Under the pieces are notes generated by a model. That model had not been told where the DNA came from and ran no database searches. It worked only from the letters and a program-made list of their open reading frames with translations. From assembly GCF_003149455.1 (NCBI RefSeq), contig NZ_QFFK01000003.1, positions 588,697 to 652,696 of the forward strand: a DNA stretch of 64,000 nt. Reading direction: 5' to 3'. A program made the translations under genes and the position numbers. Shown one piece after another: positions 9,171-18,013 of the stretch (position 1 is the stretch's first letter; each line of letters starts with the position of its first letter). The stretch is from Chitinophaga deserti. Lineage in GTDB: Bacteria > Bacteroidota > Bacteroidia > Chitinophagales > Chitinophagaceae.

Positions 9171-10397
9171 ATGAAAACATTCAACGTACCCATCATATAC
9201 CGTAGTCCGCTCATCTCTGCCATTAAACAGCAAAGAAAGCAGCAGGACCGTATGAAAAAAGACTTCACCCCTACCCGCCTGGAATTTGGTCCGCTAACGA
9301 TTTTGCTGGCCCGGCACTTCGGGTTTTGCTATGGCGTGGAAAACGCAATCGAGATCGCCTTCCGGACTGTAGAAGAAAATGAAGGGAAGCGGATATTTCT
9401 GCTGAGTGAGATGATCCACAATCCGCAGGTGAATAACGACCTCCTTTCCCGCGGGGTACAGTTTCTTATGGATACTTCCGGTAAACAGCTCATTCCCTGG
9501 GAATCGCTGCATGCCGATGATATCGTGATCATACCCGCCTTTGGCACCACACTGGAAATTGAATCACACCTCGAATCACTGGGGATTGCCCCGCTGAAAT
9601 ACAATACCACCTGTCCATTCGTTGAGCGTGTATGGAATAAGGCCGAACAAATTGGCGCCAAGGAATATACCGTGATTGTACATGGTAAACCTAAGCATGA
9701 GGAAACCCGTGCCACCTTCTCCCACAGCCGCTCCCACACCCCCACCATTGTGGTGAAGGATATGGAGCAAACCCACAGGCTGGCAGCGTACATCCGTGAG
9801 CAGGTGCCTGCCGAAGGTTTTTATGAAGAGTTCAAAGGCCAGTACAGCGAAGGCTTCGATGTTACCAAACACCTCCAGCGTGTTGGCGTCGTGAACCAGA
9901 CCACCATGCTCGCTTCCGAAACACAGGCCATCGCAGACTATGTGCGCCAGGCTATCCAGGAACATTATCAGCTGCCAGACGACCGTATTGCCGAACGCTT
10001 TGCCGATACACGCGATACGCTTTGCTATGCTACCAACGATAATCAGACTGCCGTAACCGGTATGCTCGACGAAGCAGCCGATCTCGCCATTGTGGTAGGC
10101 GGCTACAACAGCTCTAACACCTCGCACCTCGTAGAGCTTTGTGAAGAAAAACTTCCCACTTACTTTATATCATCCGAAGAAAAGCTCATCTCTCAGAACG
10201 AGCTGCTGCATTACGATTTTCACCACCAGCAGGAACTCCACAGCACCGGCTACCTCCCTGCCAAAGAAAAGGTAACCCTGTTGCTGACAAGTGGCGCTTC
10301 CTGCCCCGATGCTATCGTGGAAGGCGTTATCCGTAAACTGGCCGGTTTCTACGGACAGGCGCATATGGTAGACGAAACTGCCGAGGCATGGTCTTAA
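9171..10397 (+). CDS. ispH: 4-hydroxy-3-methylbut-2-enyl diphosphate reductase (long IspH/LytB form)
   Basis: Last enzyme of the MEP isoprenoid pathway: it reduces HMBPP to IPP and DMAPP using an Fe-S cluster. The three cluster cysteines are C53 (HFGFCYGVENA), C148 (NTTCPFVERVW) and C378 (SGASCPDAIVEG). The substrate-binding His of MIHNPQV is H83. At 408 aa it is the long form found in Bacteroidota, cyanobacteria and plants, rather than the roughly 316-aa E. coli form. The ATG at 9171 gives the N-terminus MKTFNVPIIYRSPLISAI. A good -7 box, TATCTTTG, lies at 9148-9155, but no matching -33 TTG is seen, so the promoter is only tentative. It is followed by its own terminator. Confidence 0.95.
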   Translation: MKTFNVPIIYRSPLISAIKQQRKQQDRMKKDFTPTRLEFGPLTILLARHFGFCYGVENAIEIAFRTVEENEGKRIFLLSEMIHNPQVNNDLLSRGVQFLMDTSGKQLIPWESLHADDIVIIPAFGTTLEIESHLESLGIAPLKYNTTCPFVERVWNKAEQIGAKEYTVIVHGKPKHEETRATFSHSRSHTPTIVVKDMEQTHRLAAYIREQVPAEGFYEEFKGQYSEGFDVTKHLQRVGVVNQTTMLASETQAIADYVRQAIQEHYQLPDDRIAERFADTRDTLCYATNDNQTAVTGMLDEAADLAIVVGGYNSSNTSHLVELCEEKLPTYFISSEEKLISQNELLHYDFHHQQELHSTGYLPAKEKVTLLLTSGASCPDAIVEGVIRKLAGFYGQAHMVDETAEAWS

Positions 10398-10434
10398 TTA
10401 GACAACTACACTGACTAACAATCTTGCAGATATG

Positions 10435-10463
10435 AAAAAAGCACCGCTGAACGGTGCTTTTTT
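10435..10463 (+). terminator. ispH terminator
   Basis: Stem AAAAAAGCACCG / CGGTGCTTTTTT with a CTGAA loop, ending in a seven-T run. It lies about 40 bases after the ispH stop. Confidence 0.92.
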
Positions 10464-10652
10464 TCTTTGGGGGTAATCAAACGCTAGTAATGCAGAGAAA
10501 ATTAATTTTGGGGCCAGATAACAAACAAGTGATAATTGCTGGTACAAAAGTACTATCGCAGGCATATGCCCGCAACCGGGAATTAATATCCGGTATCGAT
10601 TACCATATAAGTGGCGGTTGAAAAGTGAAAATCGGAGTGGTGAAAGGGCTAT

Positions 10653-11414
10653 TTAGAAGTGCATGGCCTTTTTGAGGAAGTCTGCCTTACGCCTGCGTGA
10701 CACTTCTACCTGTGTACCATCGCTCATCAGCGCAAATCCGCCCTCACCCTGAATATAACTATCCATCTGCTGGAGGTTGATAAGATGGGAGTTATGGACG
10801 CGGAAGAAGTCCACATCGGTCAGTAACTCTTCAAACTCCTTTAGCGGCTTGGAAACAAGGAGCTGCTTGCGGTCGGTAAAAAATAATTTCGTGTAGTTAC
10901 CCGTAGATTCACAACGTACGATCTGTTGCACGGGCATAAATACCAGTCCGTTGATGGTTGGCAGCGCTATCTTTTTGTTTGTCTGCTGCAATGTTTTCAT
11001 ATTCTGCAGAAACATTTCAAGGGGTGCCATGCCGGGCTCCGGGCGGTTTTGCCGGCGTTCCTGGAATTTGCGGAGCGCATCCTGCAGCTCCTGTACACTG
11101 AAAGGTTTGAGTAAATAATCGAGTGCGTTAAACTTGATAGCTTTAAGTGCGTATTGTTCGTATGCGGTGGTAAAAATAACGTCGAACGGTATGCGGTCGA
11201 ATTGTTTGAGGAGTTCAAACCCATTCTGGTGTGGCATTTCCACATCAAGGAATACAAGATCGGGGTGCATTTCATCGATGATACGGCGGGCATCCTGTAC
11301 GCTTTTGACTCCTGCCAGCACAGTAACTTCCGGACACTTTTTAGACAGCATCGTTTGCAATGCATCGATACAATGTTGCTCATCGTCTACGATAATGGTT
11401 CTGATTTCGCTCAT
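10653..11414 (-). CDS. LytTR-family response regulator
   Basis: Response regulator of 253 aa. An N-terminal receiver (1-120) has acidic residues D10 and D11, phospho-acceptor D57 in VFLDVEMP and K in YLLKPF. A C-terminal LytTR DNA-binding domain (about 150-253) carries the family segments CESTGNYTKLFF, RVHNSHLINL and EVSRRRK. It is encoded 16 bases after the kinase at 11431-13380 on the same strand and is almost certainly its partner. Target genes are not evident. The pair resembles the one at 49-52 kb in architecture. Confidence 0.93.
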   Translation of the reverse strand: MSEIRTIIVDDEQHCIDALQTMLSKKCPEVTVLAGVKSVQDARRIIDEMHPDLVFLDVEMPHQNGFELLKQFDRIPFDVIFTTAYEQYALKAIKFNALDYLLKPFSVQELQDALRKFQERRQNRPEPGMAPLEMFLQNMKTLQQTNKKIALPTINGLVFMPVQQIVRCESTGNYTKLFFTDRKQLLVSKPLKEFEELLTDVDFFRVHNSHLINLQQMDSYIQGEGGFALMSDGTQVEVSRRRKADFLKKAMHF

Positions 11415-11430
11415 GACGGAATATTTACTT

Positions 11431-13380
11431 TTAAAATAAAAACTCAGCCGGCAGTACGATGCGTACTTTCGTTCCTGCGGCTTCGCCTTCCGGCCCGTGG
11501 AGGTCGGTGATCTCTACATTGGCGTCTTTCGTATTATTGATTTTACGGATCAGCGCAATCCTTCCTTCCGTTACTTTCATACCCATGGAATTGTGCAGCC
11601 GGTCTTTCTTTTCCCTGATTTCCATCGCCAGCTTCCGCCCTATCCCGTTATCGGTTACCGTCACCTCGAGGATTCTTCCGGAAAGGGTAACCGTAATATC
11701 GAGCTTTCCTTTCTCTTTCCTGTGAACGAGGCCGTGCCAGATAGCGTTTTCCACATACGGCTGGATGATCATAGGCGGGATAAGTACTTCCTCTTCATTG
11801 ATCTCATCATCTACAATGATTTGATAATCAAACATATGATTGCAGCGTAGCGCCTCCAGATCGAGGTACAGCCGCAAAGAATCCAGTTCCTTATTCAGCG
11901 GGATAAAAGTATGCTGGCTATTATCCAGGATCATCCGCATCAGTTTGGAAAACTTCGTGAGGTACTCAGATGCTTCTTCCTGGTTATTGCTCCAGATATA
12001 TCGGTGGATGGAGTTGAGGGAGTTAAAAATGAAGTGGGGGTTCATCTGCGAGCGGAGCGAGCGCAGCTCCAGCTGAAGCGTTTGCCGGTTAGCCTGCAGG
12101 TTTCGGTGGCGGATGTAAAAGAAACCGCCTACTATCAGCATGAAAAGGAATCCGGCAAGGGCAATCACCAGCGCCAGGTTACGGCGGATGCGCAGCTGGT
12201 TGATTTCCTGATCCTGCTGCAGCACTTTGATCTGGTTATCTTTCTTGTGTACTTCATGCAGCGCTTTCATCTGGGCAAACTCTGTACTGGTCCTTTCTTC
12301 AAGGATACTGTCCTTATACTGGAGGGAACGCTGTGTGTTATCGAACGACTTTTCAAAATCCCCCGACCGTTTGAAGTTGTCGGCCATGGCTTTATAGCCT
12401 TCCTGGAGGATGTAGTTGAAGGTCCATTTATGCCCGAGGTCCAGCGCCTGCTGGATGTATTTGCGGGCTTCAGGGAGCTTCCCTTCTTCATTAAGGAGCC
12501 TGCCGATAGAAATGTAGTTCTCCGCCAGGTGCACCTTATCTTCCACCTGCTCGTTGGCTTCGAGGGCTTTCTGAAGGTATACCATGGCAGCTTCCTTATT
12601 CCCTTTTTTCTGATACGCCGTGCCGAGGCAGGTATAGCAGATGGCCATACCCGTGTGGTTATTGAGCTGCTGGTTCACAGCGAGGGAGCGCTCGTAGTAA
12701 TCGATGGCGCGGTCCAGCTGGTTAAGCCCTTCGTAGGCGTATCCCAGGTTACCAAGGTTAATGGCTACCCCAAGGGGGTTATTGCCTTTCTCTTCCAGTT
12801 CAAGGGCACGGGTGAATTCCCGGATGGCGGCGTCGTATTTGCCATCGGAAAGGTAAATGTTACCGATGGAATTGATGGCAACCGTGAGGGCGCGGGGCTC
12901 ATTGATCTTCTCCGCGATCTTGAGCGCCTGGAAGTGGTGTTCGAAGGCTTTCTCCAGCATTTCCCGCCTGCGGTAGTCTACCCCCGCATTGTTGTGAGAC
13001 ACGGCTATAAGGAGCTCATTCTTGCTTTCAATGGCTGCTTTGAGTGCCTGCTCGTGGTATTCGGTGGCCAGGATGTACTGGGATTTGTTGCGGCGGGAGG
13101 TGCCGATGTCGTTATAGGCTTCCGCACGGCCTTTCGGGTAACGGAGGCGGCCTGACAGTGCCAGGGCTTCCTGCAGAAAGGGGTTCTCTCTCCCGCTTTT
13201 ATCGAAATACCGGTACAAACCCCGTGATTTGGAGAGGTATGCATTTACTTTAGCTGTATCGTCGGGGAGGGCCCGGATGGAATCCAGGGTGCGGAAAACC
13301 CGCACGGAATCCTGTGCAGATGCACATACCATGAAGAATAACTGCAGCGAGAGCAGGAAAATGGACCTTCTTAGAAACAT
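11431..13380 (-). CDS. TPR-containing LytS-type sensor histidine kinase
   Basis: Sensor kinase of 649 aa. A signal peptide (about 1-22) is followed by a periplasmic array of tetratricopeptide repeats (about 40-360; for example NLGYAYEGLNQLDRAIDYYE). A coiled segment and one transmembrane helix (about 402-423) lead to a cytoplasmic His_kinase domain with H449 in LRSQMNPHFIFNSLNS. The HATPase has its N-box at PYVENAIWHGLVHR and G1 at VTDNGIGR. This layout is common in Bacteroidota and usually pairs with a LytTR regulator, which is the next gene. TPRs suggest a protein or peptide ligand, but none can be named. Confidence 0.92.
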   Translation of the reverse strand: MFLRRSIFLLSLQLFFMVCASAQDSVRVFRTLDSIRALPDDTAKVNAYLSKSRGLYRYFDKSGRENPFLQEALALSGRLRYPKGRAEAYNDIGTSRRNKSQYILATEYHEQALKAAIESKNELLIAVSHNNAGVDYRRREMLEKAFEHHFQALKIAEKINEPRALTVAINSIGNIYLSDGKYDAAIREFTRALELEEKGNNPLGVAINLGNLGYAYEGLNQLDRAIDYYERSLAVNQQLNNHTGMAICYTCLGTAYQKKGNKEAAMVYLQKALEANEQVEDKVHLAENYISIGRLLNEEGKLPEARKYIQQALDLGHKWTFNYILQEGYKAMADNFKRSGDFEKSFDNTQRSLQYKDSILEERTSTEFAQMKALHEVHKKDNQIKVLQQDQEINQLRIRRNLALVIALAGFLFMLIVGGFFYIRHRNLQANRQTLQLELRSLRSQMNPHFIFNSLNSIHRYIWSNNQEEASEYLTKFSKLMRMILDNSQHTFIPLNKELDSLRLYLDLEALRCNHMFDYQIIVDDEINEEEVLIPPMIIQPYVENAIWHGLVHRKEKGKLDITVTLSGRILEVTVTDNGIGRKLAMEIREKKDRLHNSMGMKVTEGRIALIRKINNTKDANVEITDLHGPEGEAAGTKVRIVLPAEFLF

Positions 13381-13453
13381 GCGTTAATGGAGCAAACAGC
13401 TTCCACAAGTTAAAATAAAAGTGTGAAACGGCGTTATCCGGGGTTAAATGATG

Positions 13454-13477
13454 AAGGGGCGAAAGAATTCGCCCCTT
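13454..13477 (-). terminator. Hairpin between a small ORF and the kinase gene
   Basis: Perfect 10-bp stem AAGGGGCGAA / TTCGCCCCTT with an AGAA loop (TTCT on the minus strand). It lies just beyond the stop of the 39-codon ORF and about 75 bases before the kinase start. There is no long T-run on the minus side, so termination strength is uncertain. Confidence 0.6.
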
Positions 13478-13482
13478 TCCTA

Positions 13483-13602
13483 TTAACCGAATACACCTAC
13501 TGAAAATATGAAACGGGGCGGTTTACGCCGCCGGATCACATTGCGTTTGCAAGCTCGCCAGCCGGTGTGGCATGGCGGTGCGTAATATATTTCAGAGTTC
13601 AT
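13483..13602 (-). CDS. Possible small protein, 39 aa
   Basis: A 39-codon frame starts at the ATG at 13602 (MNSEIYYAPPCHTGWRACK...) and ends seven bases before a strong hairpin. It is basic in the middle (KRNVIRRRKPPR), has two cysteines (CHTGWRAC) and a hydrophobic end (FIFSVGVFG). An in-frame ATG further up at 13671 would give 62 aa. I do not recognise it. Support comes from its AT-rich upstream region and the hairpin just after the stop, which would isolate a short transcript from the kinase gene. It could also be chance. Confidence 0.3.
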   Translation of the reverse strand: MNSEIYYAPPCHTGWRACKRNVIRRRKPPRFIFSVGVFG

Positions 13603-13953
13603 TGTTATACGGTTAATAGATTGGTCTTTTAACTGGATGCAGTCCGGATATGGCTCAAAGCCTTTGGACAATCACAAAAACCGCTGATTGCTGCAGATGG
13701 CAGGTTGCCGGCGGCGCAGCGCGGCGTCCGGGAACATGTGTCAACAAGTTGACTGGCAACAAAGTAGCAGGTTTTTTTCCAGGAATAAGTCACAGGTCCA
13801 AAAATATCGGGGCGGCATGTAACACACATGTTTCCCTATTGGGAAAATCTACGCCAAGACCAATAAATAATGCAGGAATTTCGGAGGATGAGGCTAATGA
13901 GGTATAGTATAGTACCCTAAAGGTAATAACGTTTTTTTGATATACAAAAAAAA
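13603..13953. other. Gene-free region between small ORF and cmk
   Basis: About 350 bases with no convincing gene. It holds a 6-bp hairpin, TTTCCC-TATT-GGGAAA (13831-13846), and a short CATGT/ACATG dyad just before it. It also has a T7/A8 pair near 13931-13950 close to the cmk stop that might aid termination. I looked for SRP, 6S and tmRNA signatures and saw none. Confidence 0.5.
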
Positions 13954-14643
13954 TCAGGACGAATGTGCCATGATTGCATCTTCCACCCACTGGCTCACCA
14001 GATCGAGCTGCTCGTCCATAGTCAGCTGGCTGTTATCGAGGATAATGGCATCGTCTGCTCTGCGGAGGGGGCTAACTTCACGGTTGGAGTCGATATAATC
14101 GCGGAGTTCGAGGTTTTCCTTCACCTCATGTAGGGTAATATTGGGGTTCTTGGCATACAGTTCCTTGAAGCGGCGCTGTACACGTATGGCAGGATCTGCC
14201 GTCATAAATATCTTCAGTTCTGCATGGGGGAACACCACGGTTCCGATATCCCTTCCATCCATCACAATACCACGTGCATCTCCCATCTTCTGCTGCTGGG
14301 CAACGGCAAACGTACGCACTTCCCGGATAGCTGCCACTTCACTCACTTTCTCCGCTACCAGCATCTCACGGATCATTGGCTCCACGTTCTCTTCATTGAG
14401 ATACATATCGCTCTGCCCTGTCAGCTGGTTGTAAACAAATTCGAGATGAATGCTGTCTAACGCGGTTTTTACCTGGTAAGGATCCGCCCAATCTATCCGG
14501 TGCTGGATAAAATACAGGGTAATAGCACGGTACATGGCACCACTATCGATATACAGATAGTTCAGCTTCGCAGCCAGTTGCTTGGCCAGCGTGCTTTTCC
14601 CGCAGGAAGAATATCCGTCTATAGTGATGATGATCTTTTTCAA
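13954..14643 (-). CDS. cmk: Cytidylate kinase
   Basis: (d)CMP kinase of 229 aa, making CDP for RNA, DNA and phospholipid synthesis. The P-loop is GYSSCGKST (residues 10-18) and the NMP-binding SGAMYRA segment follows. The conserved DGRDIGTVVFP motif and the R-rich lid RVQRRFKEL complete the family signature. Length is normal. It lies 88 bases downstream of the surface-protein operon on the same strand and may be transcribed separately. Confidence 0.95.
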   Translation of the reverse strand: MKKIIITIDGYSSCGKSTLAKQLAAKLNYLYIDSGAMYRAITLYFIQHRIDWADPYQVKTALDSIHLEFVYNQLTGQSDMYLNEENVEPMIREMLVAEKVSEVAAIREVRTFAVAQQQKMGDARGIVMDGRDIGTVVFPHAELKIFMTADPAIRVQRRFKELYAKNPNITLHEVKENLELRDYIDSNREVSPLRRADDAIILDNSQLTMDEQLDLVSQWVEDAIMAHSS

Positions 14644-14731
14644 TGCCCGGTATTTAATTAAGCGTAGGTGTAGGTCTTGTCAGACACTGCAAATTTGCTT
14701 CAATTCCGGGAATTTACAAAGGATTTTGTTG

Positions 14732-16324
14732 TTACCTGTCCAGCACTATGATCTTGAAGGTGCGTACCAGCCTGCCTGTTGACCGGTCGTAGAACACGAG
14801 AACATATTGCCCCTTCGCCAGGTTATTCACATGAATCGTACGTTCTCCTTCAATGTTATACTGGTTCATCACCTGCCCTACCGAGCTTACAATCTGCATC
14901 AGGAGGTTCGACTGTACACCCCGTACCCTCACCTGGAAGGTACCGTAGTTGGGGTTGGGGAATACTTCCAGCTTAAGGAATGGCGGCACTTCACGAATCT
15001 CCGATACGCTCTCACGCCCGTTGCGGGACACTGCCCTGATGCGGTAATAACTCCAGCCATCGTAATTGTTAGGATCCACATACTTGTAATCCAGCCGCGT
15101 GTTAATATTACCGCCGGGTGCCATGGAAAACAGCTCTCCCACTTTCACAAAGCCCGTATCCTTATCCAATCGCCGCTCTATAATGAACTTCTCATTATTC
15201 AGCTCACGCGCTACCGACCACTCCAGCTGCACGAGCGATTCGTTGATGCGGTAAGCGTTAAATACAATAAAAACAGCAGGTGCATACGGCCCATACAACA
15301 CAGAAGCCTTGGTAAAGTATTCGTTATTCCTGATACCGGTATTGAACCGGCGTACGTGCATGGTTGCATTTCTCAGTGTGCCCGTAGTAGTGATGTTGCC
15401 CGCAGTGGGGAAAGCTTCCGGCTCCACATAATCCCAGGCATTGTTCAGGAAGCGGGTTACGTAGGAGGTGGAACGCCAGGTGCTGTAATCACGGCCCTCG
15501 TCTTTATCCATGTGCTGGAGGGTGAGGCGCGTGTCCGCAGCATCCGTACGCCCGCGGGCAATGTTCCAGGTCTTATTCGTAAAGTCCAGTTTATTTACCG
15601 TACCCGAAATAGCATATTGATAAACACTGTCAAACACCCGGGCGCGGAAATCATCTGCCGGACCATTATACTCTACCTGGAAAGGTGCATATCCCGTCAC
15701 GGATGAACCGATGGGGAATACCACCTTACCATCTGATCCTTTCACCTGCTCACGGTACAGGAAACCACCCGCAATGGCAGCCCCCGTGATAATAAAAGAC
15801 CGTTCGCTATAGCCTGTAATCTGTCCGGGGTTACCATTCCCTACCACAAGGTTCCACCCGTTGAGGAACAAGTGGCCGGTAGTGAAATTAAGGGTATGGC
15901 GTATTTTAAGATCCGTGAGGTCGGACATGAGCAGCCCCAGCGGATTATTGATATCGATGTTTGGAAAAGATGCGCCCATTTTGCTCACGGCATTAAAGCC
16001 GCCGAACACCTGTTGCGAACCCTGATCGCCGTATAGTGGATTGATCCCCGTAAACCGGAAAACTCCGCCCTTGCCGGTAAGTCCGTTGGCACTTTCGTCG
16101 GGCATGGAAGCCCCGGAACCATTGTTCCATGATTTGCCGAAGAAGTTAATGACTGCATTTGGCTTTGAACCAATTGCCCCGTTGTTTAACACATTCCCAT
16201 AAATACTGAAAGATTCTTCGGGATTTACCTGCAAACGCTCTCCCGGTGCGACGTACACACCCTGTTGCGCTTTCGAGAGGAAAGGCAGAAGAAGTAAAGC
16301 GATGATGGTTAAATGGCGTTTCAT
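14732..16324 (-). CDS. Secreted protein with T9SS type A sorting domain
   Basis: Protein of 530 aa with a signal peptide (about 1-19, cleaved after SKAQ) and no recognised enzymatic domain. The C-terminal about 80 residues form a type IX secretion sorting domain: VFPNPNYGTFQVRV at its start (PNP motif), then LAKGQYVLVFY and a final KIIVLDR. Just before it lies a fibronectin-like beta segment (NEKFIIERRLDKDTGFVKVG) typical of these proteins. It should be exported by T9SS and either released or attached to the cell surface. It is the last gene of a three-gene minus-strand run, 13 bases after its neighbour, which suggests cotranscription. Function unknown. Confidence 0.85.
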   Translation of the reverse strand: MKRHLTIIALLLLPFLSKAQQGVYVAPGERLQVNPEESFSIYGNVLNNGAIGSKPNAVINFFGKSWNNGSGASMPDESANGLTGKGGVFRFTGINPLYGDQGSQQVFGGFNAVSKMGASFPNIDINNPLGLLMSDLTDLKIRHTLNFTTGHLFLNGWNLVVGNGNPGQITGYSERSFIITGAAIAGGFLYREQVKGSDGKVVFPIGSSVTGYAPFQVEYNGPADDFRARVFDSVYQYAISGTVNKLDFTNKTWNIARGRTDAADTRLTLQHMDKDEGRDYSTWRSTSYVTRFLNNAWDYVEPEAFPTAGNITTTGTLRNATMHVRRFNTGIRNNEYFTKASVLYGPYAPAVFIVFNAYRINESLVQLEWSVARELNNEKFIIERRLDKDTGFVKVGELFSMAPGGNINTRLDYKYVDPNNYDGWSYYRIRAVSRNGRESVSEIREVPPFLKLEVFPNPNYGTFQVRVRGVQSNLLMQIVSSVGQVMNQYNIEGERTIHVNNLAKGQYVLVFYDRSTGRLVRTFKIIVLDR

Positions 16325-16337
16325 GGGTTCAATAGTT

Positions 16338-17948
16338 CTATTTGCTGATTACAATCCAGTTGGTGGCTGTAGCCTGCTGCAACATACAGAATGCACCAGT
16401 TTCTGTGGCCGACAATGTGACACTGGCAGCGCCATCAATTGTACCTCCGGAAGCATTAACCGTATAGGTACGCGCGATGCCCACCGTGGCACGTCTAACC
16501 TTGAAAATGATAATTCTTCCGATCTGATTTACACCGGTTGTTAATGTTAGCGTAAATGCGGCATCACTGATACCGGAAATTGTATAATCATTCGCCAGTA
16601 TAGTATATGCACCAGTAATAGATTTGATGTTCGCAATCACCATTCCCTGCATACGCAACCTTCCTTCCACCCGCATAGAGTCTTTCACTGCCGCATCTTT
16701 CTCAAAAGTAGCTGTGCTTGTACCTCGAAGTGTTCCATCGATAGTGACAGGTCCGTGCGCACTGATATTTCCATCACCATGAAGTCGTAGTCTGGCTACA
16801 TTGTTCGTACTGAATACAAGGTTCCGGTTGTTGATCATGTTAAAGTTCAAACTATCCGTTCCGATCATCTGTCCTCCGAACTGAATAGTAGCCGGGTGAC
16901 TGATAAACTTCTGCCATTCCGCCACAGGGAGATTAGCCATAGAGTTTCCCCGGAAGTATGCGTTATGATCATTCAGGTTAAACTGCCCGAAGTATCCGCC
17001 GCCTACAGTTTGCAGCATCATGCTGAACCATGCGCCCTCATTGGGGATGGGGTTAGTGGGAGCTCCCAGTACGTCGGTTTGAAAAACTCCGCTGCCCTGG
17101 CTTAAGTAACCATTATAATCACGTATTACCTCACCTTCTCCGGCACCTAAGGTGGTTGCATAGTACATCGGTAACCCGCTGCGTTGCTTTCCGGTTATGA
17201 TCCATTCCGCTCCATTACTGACCAGGCGTAAACTGTAGCCCGGTGCAATGGACAATGTAGGCGAGGCACTGTTCTGACCACGTACGGTATAGGCAGTGAA
17301 ATTTACATTCGCCGTACCATATGCCACCACTTCAATCGCCCGTCCTTTATAAGTGGCAGGATTCTGTAGTACGAAGTTGGCAGCTGTGGTATTGTTCATA
17401 ATAACCACACTGTTGGTATCTGCCATTGTAAAGTTCCCTGTTCCCACCACCACGTTGGTAGCGGTTGATCCGTTTACATGCAGGTGCGAATGCGGCAAAG
17501 TTGTGTTGATACCGATCTTACGATCGGCAGCGATGCGGGCGGCTTCAGTTCCGTTGGTTTTGAAGATGAGCGGCTGGGCATTGTTGGTACCCAAATAATG
17601 TATAGCGGGGTTGATGGATAAATTGCCGGTCGTCTGCCAACCATCGGAGTCGGTATCGCGCATTGCTTTCCATGCGCCGTTAGAGCGGATGTAAACTTTA
17701 TTTTCTGTGAGATTATATACCATCATCCCCTGCGATGCAGTGTCGAGAGGTTTGGCGGTAAGCGCCATAGATGTGACGCGGGGCAGCAGCAGGCCCTTGC
17801 GGGAACTTTCAAGTTCCAGTATCGCATCTCCACGGGTAACTACGGGGTTACCACCGAGTTTAGCCTGGGCTTGTGCATCGTGCCACGAAAGAAGTGTGGC
17901 GAAGAAGAGTGATGCGGTGATGCTGCAAAGAGAGAAAGATAACTTCAT
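16338..17948 (-). CDS. Secreted fibre-like protein with an ILELESxRKGLLLPR N-terminal motif
   Basis: Protein of 536 aa with a signal peptide (about 1-27, ending DAQAQ). The stretch AILELESSRKGLLLPR near residues 43-58 is a segment repeatedly seen just after the signal peptide in Bacteroidota surface proteins. The body is rich in Gly, Asn, Thr and Val in a beta-repeat pattern. The end (TLTTGVNQIGRIIIFKVRRA...) resembles trimeric fibre or tail-spike tips. No catalytic motif is visible. The upstream gene shares the N-terminal motif and style, so the two are paralogues or partners. There is no sorting tail of its own, in contrast to the next gene. Confidence 0.75.
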   Translation of the reverse strand: MKLSFSLCSITASLFFATLLSWHDAQAQAKLGGNPVVTRGDAILELESSRKGLLLPRVTSMALTAKPLDTASQGMMVYNLTENKVYIRSNGAWKAMRDTDSDGWQTTGNLSINPAIHYLGTNNAQPLIFKTNGTEAARIAADRKIGINTTLPHSHLHVNGSTATNVVVGTGNFTMADTNSVVIMNNTTAANFVLQNPATYKGRAIEVVAYGTANVNFTAYTVRGQNSASPTLSIAPGYSLRLVSNGAEWIITGKQRSGLPMYYATTLGAGEGEVIRDYNGYLSQGSGVFQTDVLGAPTNPIPNEGAWFSMMLQTVGGGYFGQFNLNDHNAYFRGNSMANLPVAEWQKFISHPATIQFGGQMIGTDSLNFNMINNRNLVFSTNNVARLRLHGDGNISAHGPVTIDGTLRGTSTATFEKDAAVKDSMRVEGRLRMQGMVIANIKSITGAYTILANDYTISGISDAAFTLTLTTGVNQIGRIIIFKVRRATVGIARTYTVNASGGTIDGAASVTLSATETGAFCMLQQATATNWIVISK

Positions 17949-18013
17949 AACGGCAGGATTAGATTATAAAGGAACGGCAGCGGTAGCCACCGTTCCTTTC
18001 AATCAAATATCTA

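Noticed and set aside
13603..13953. Small RNA such as SRP or 6S RNA
   Set aside because: The region has GC-rich patches and hairpins, but the conserved SRP loop words are missing and no closed long stem is visible.
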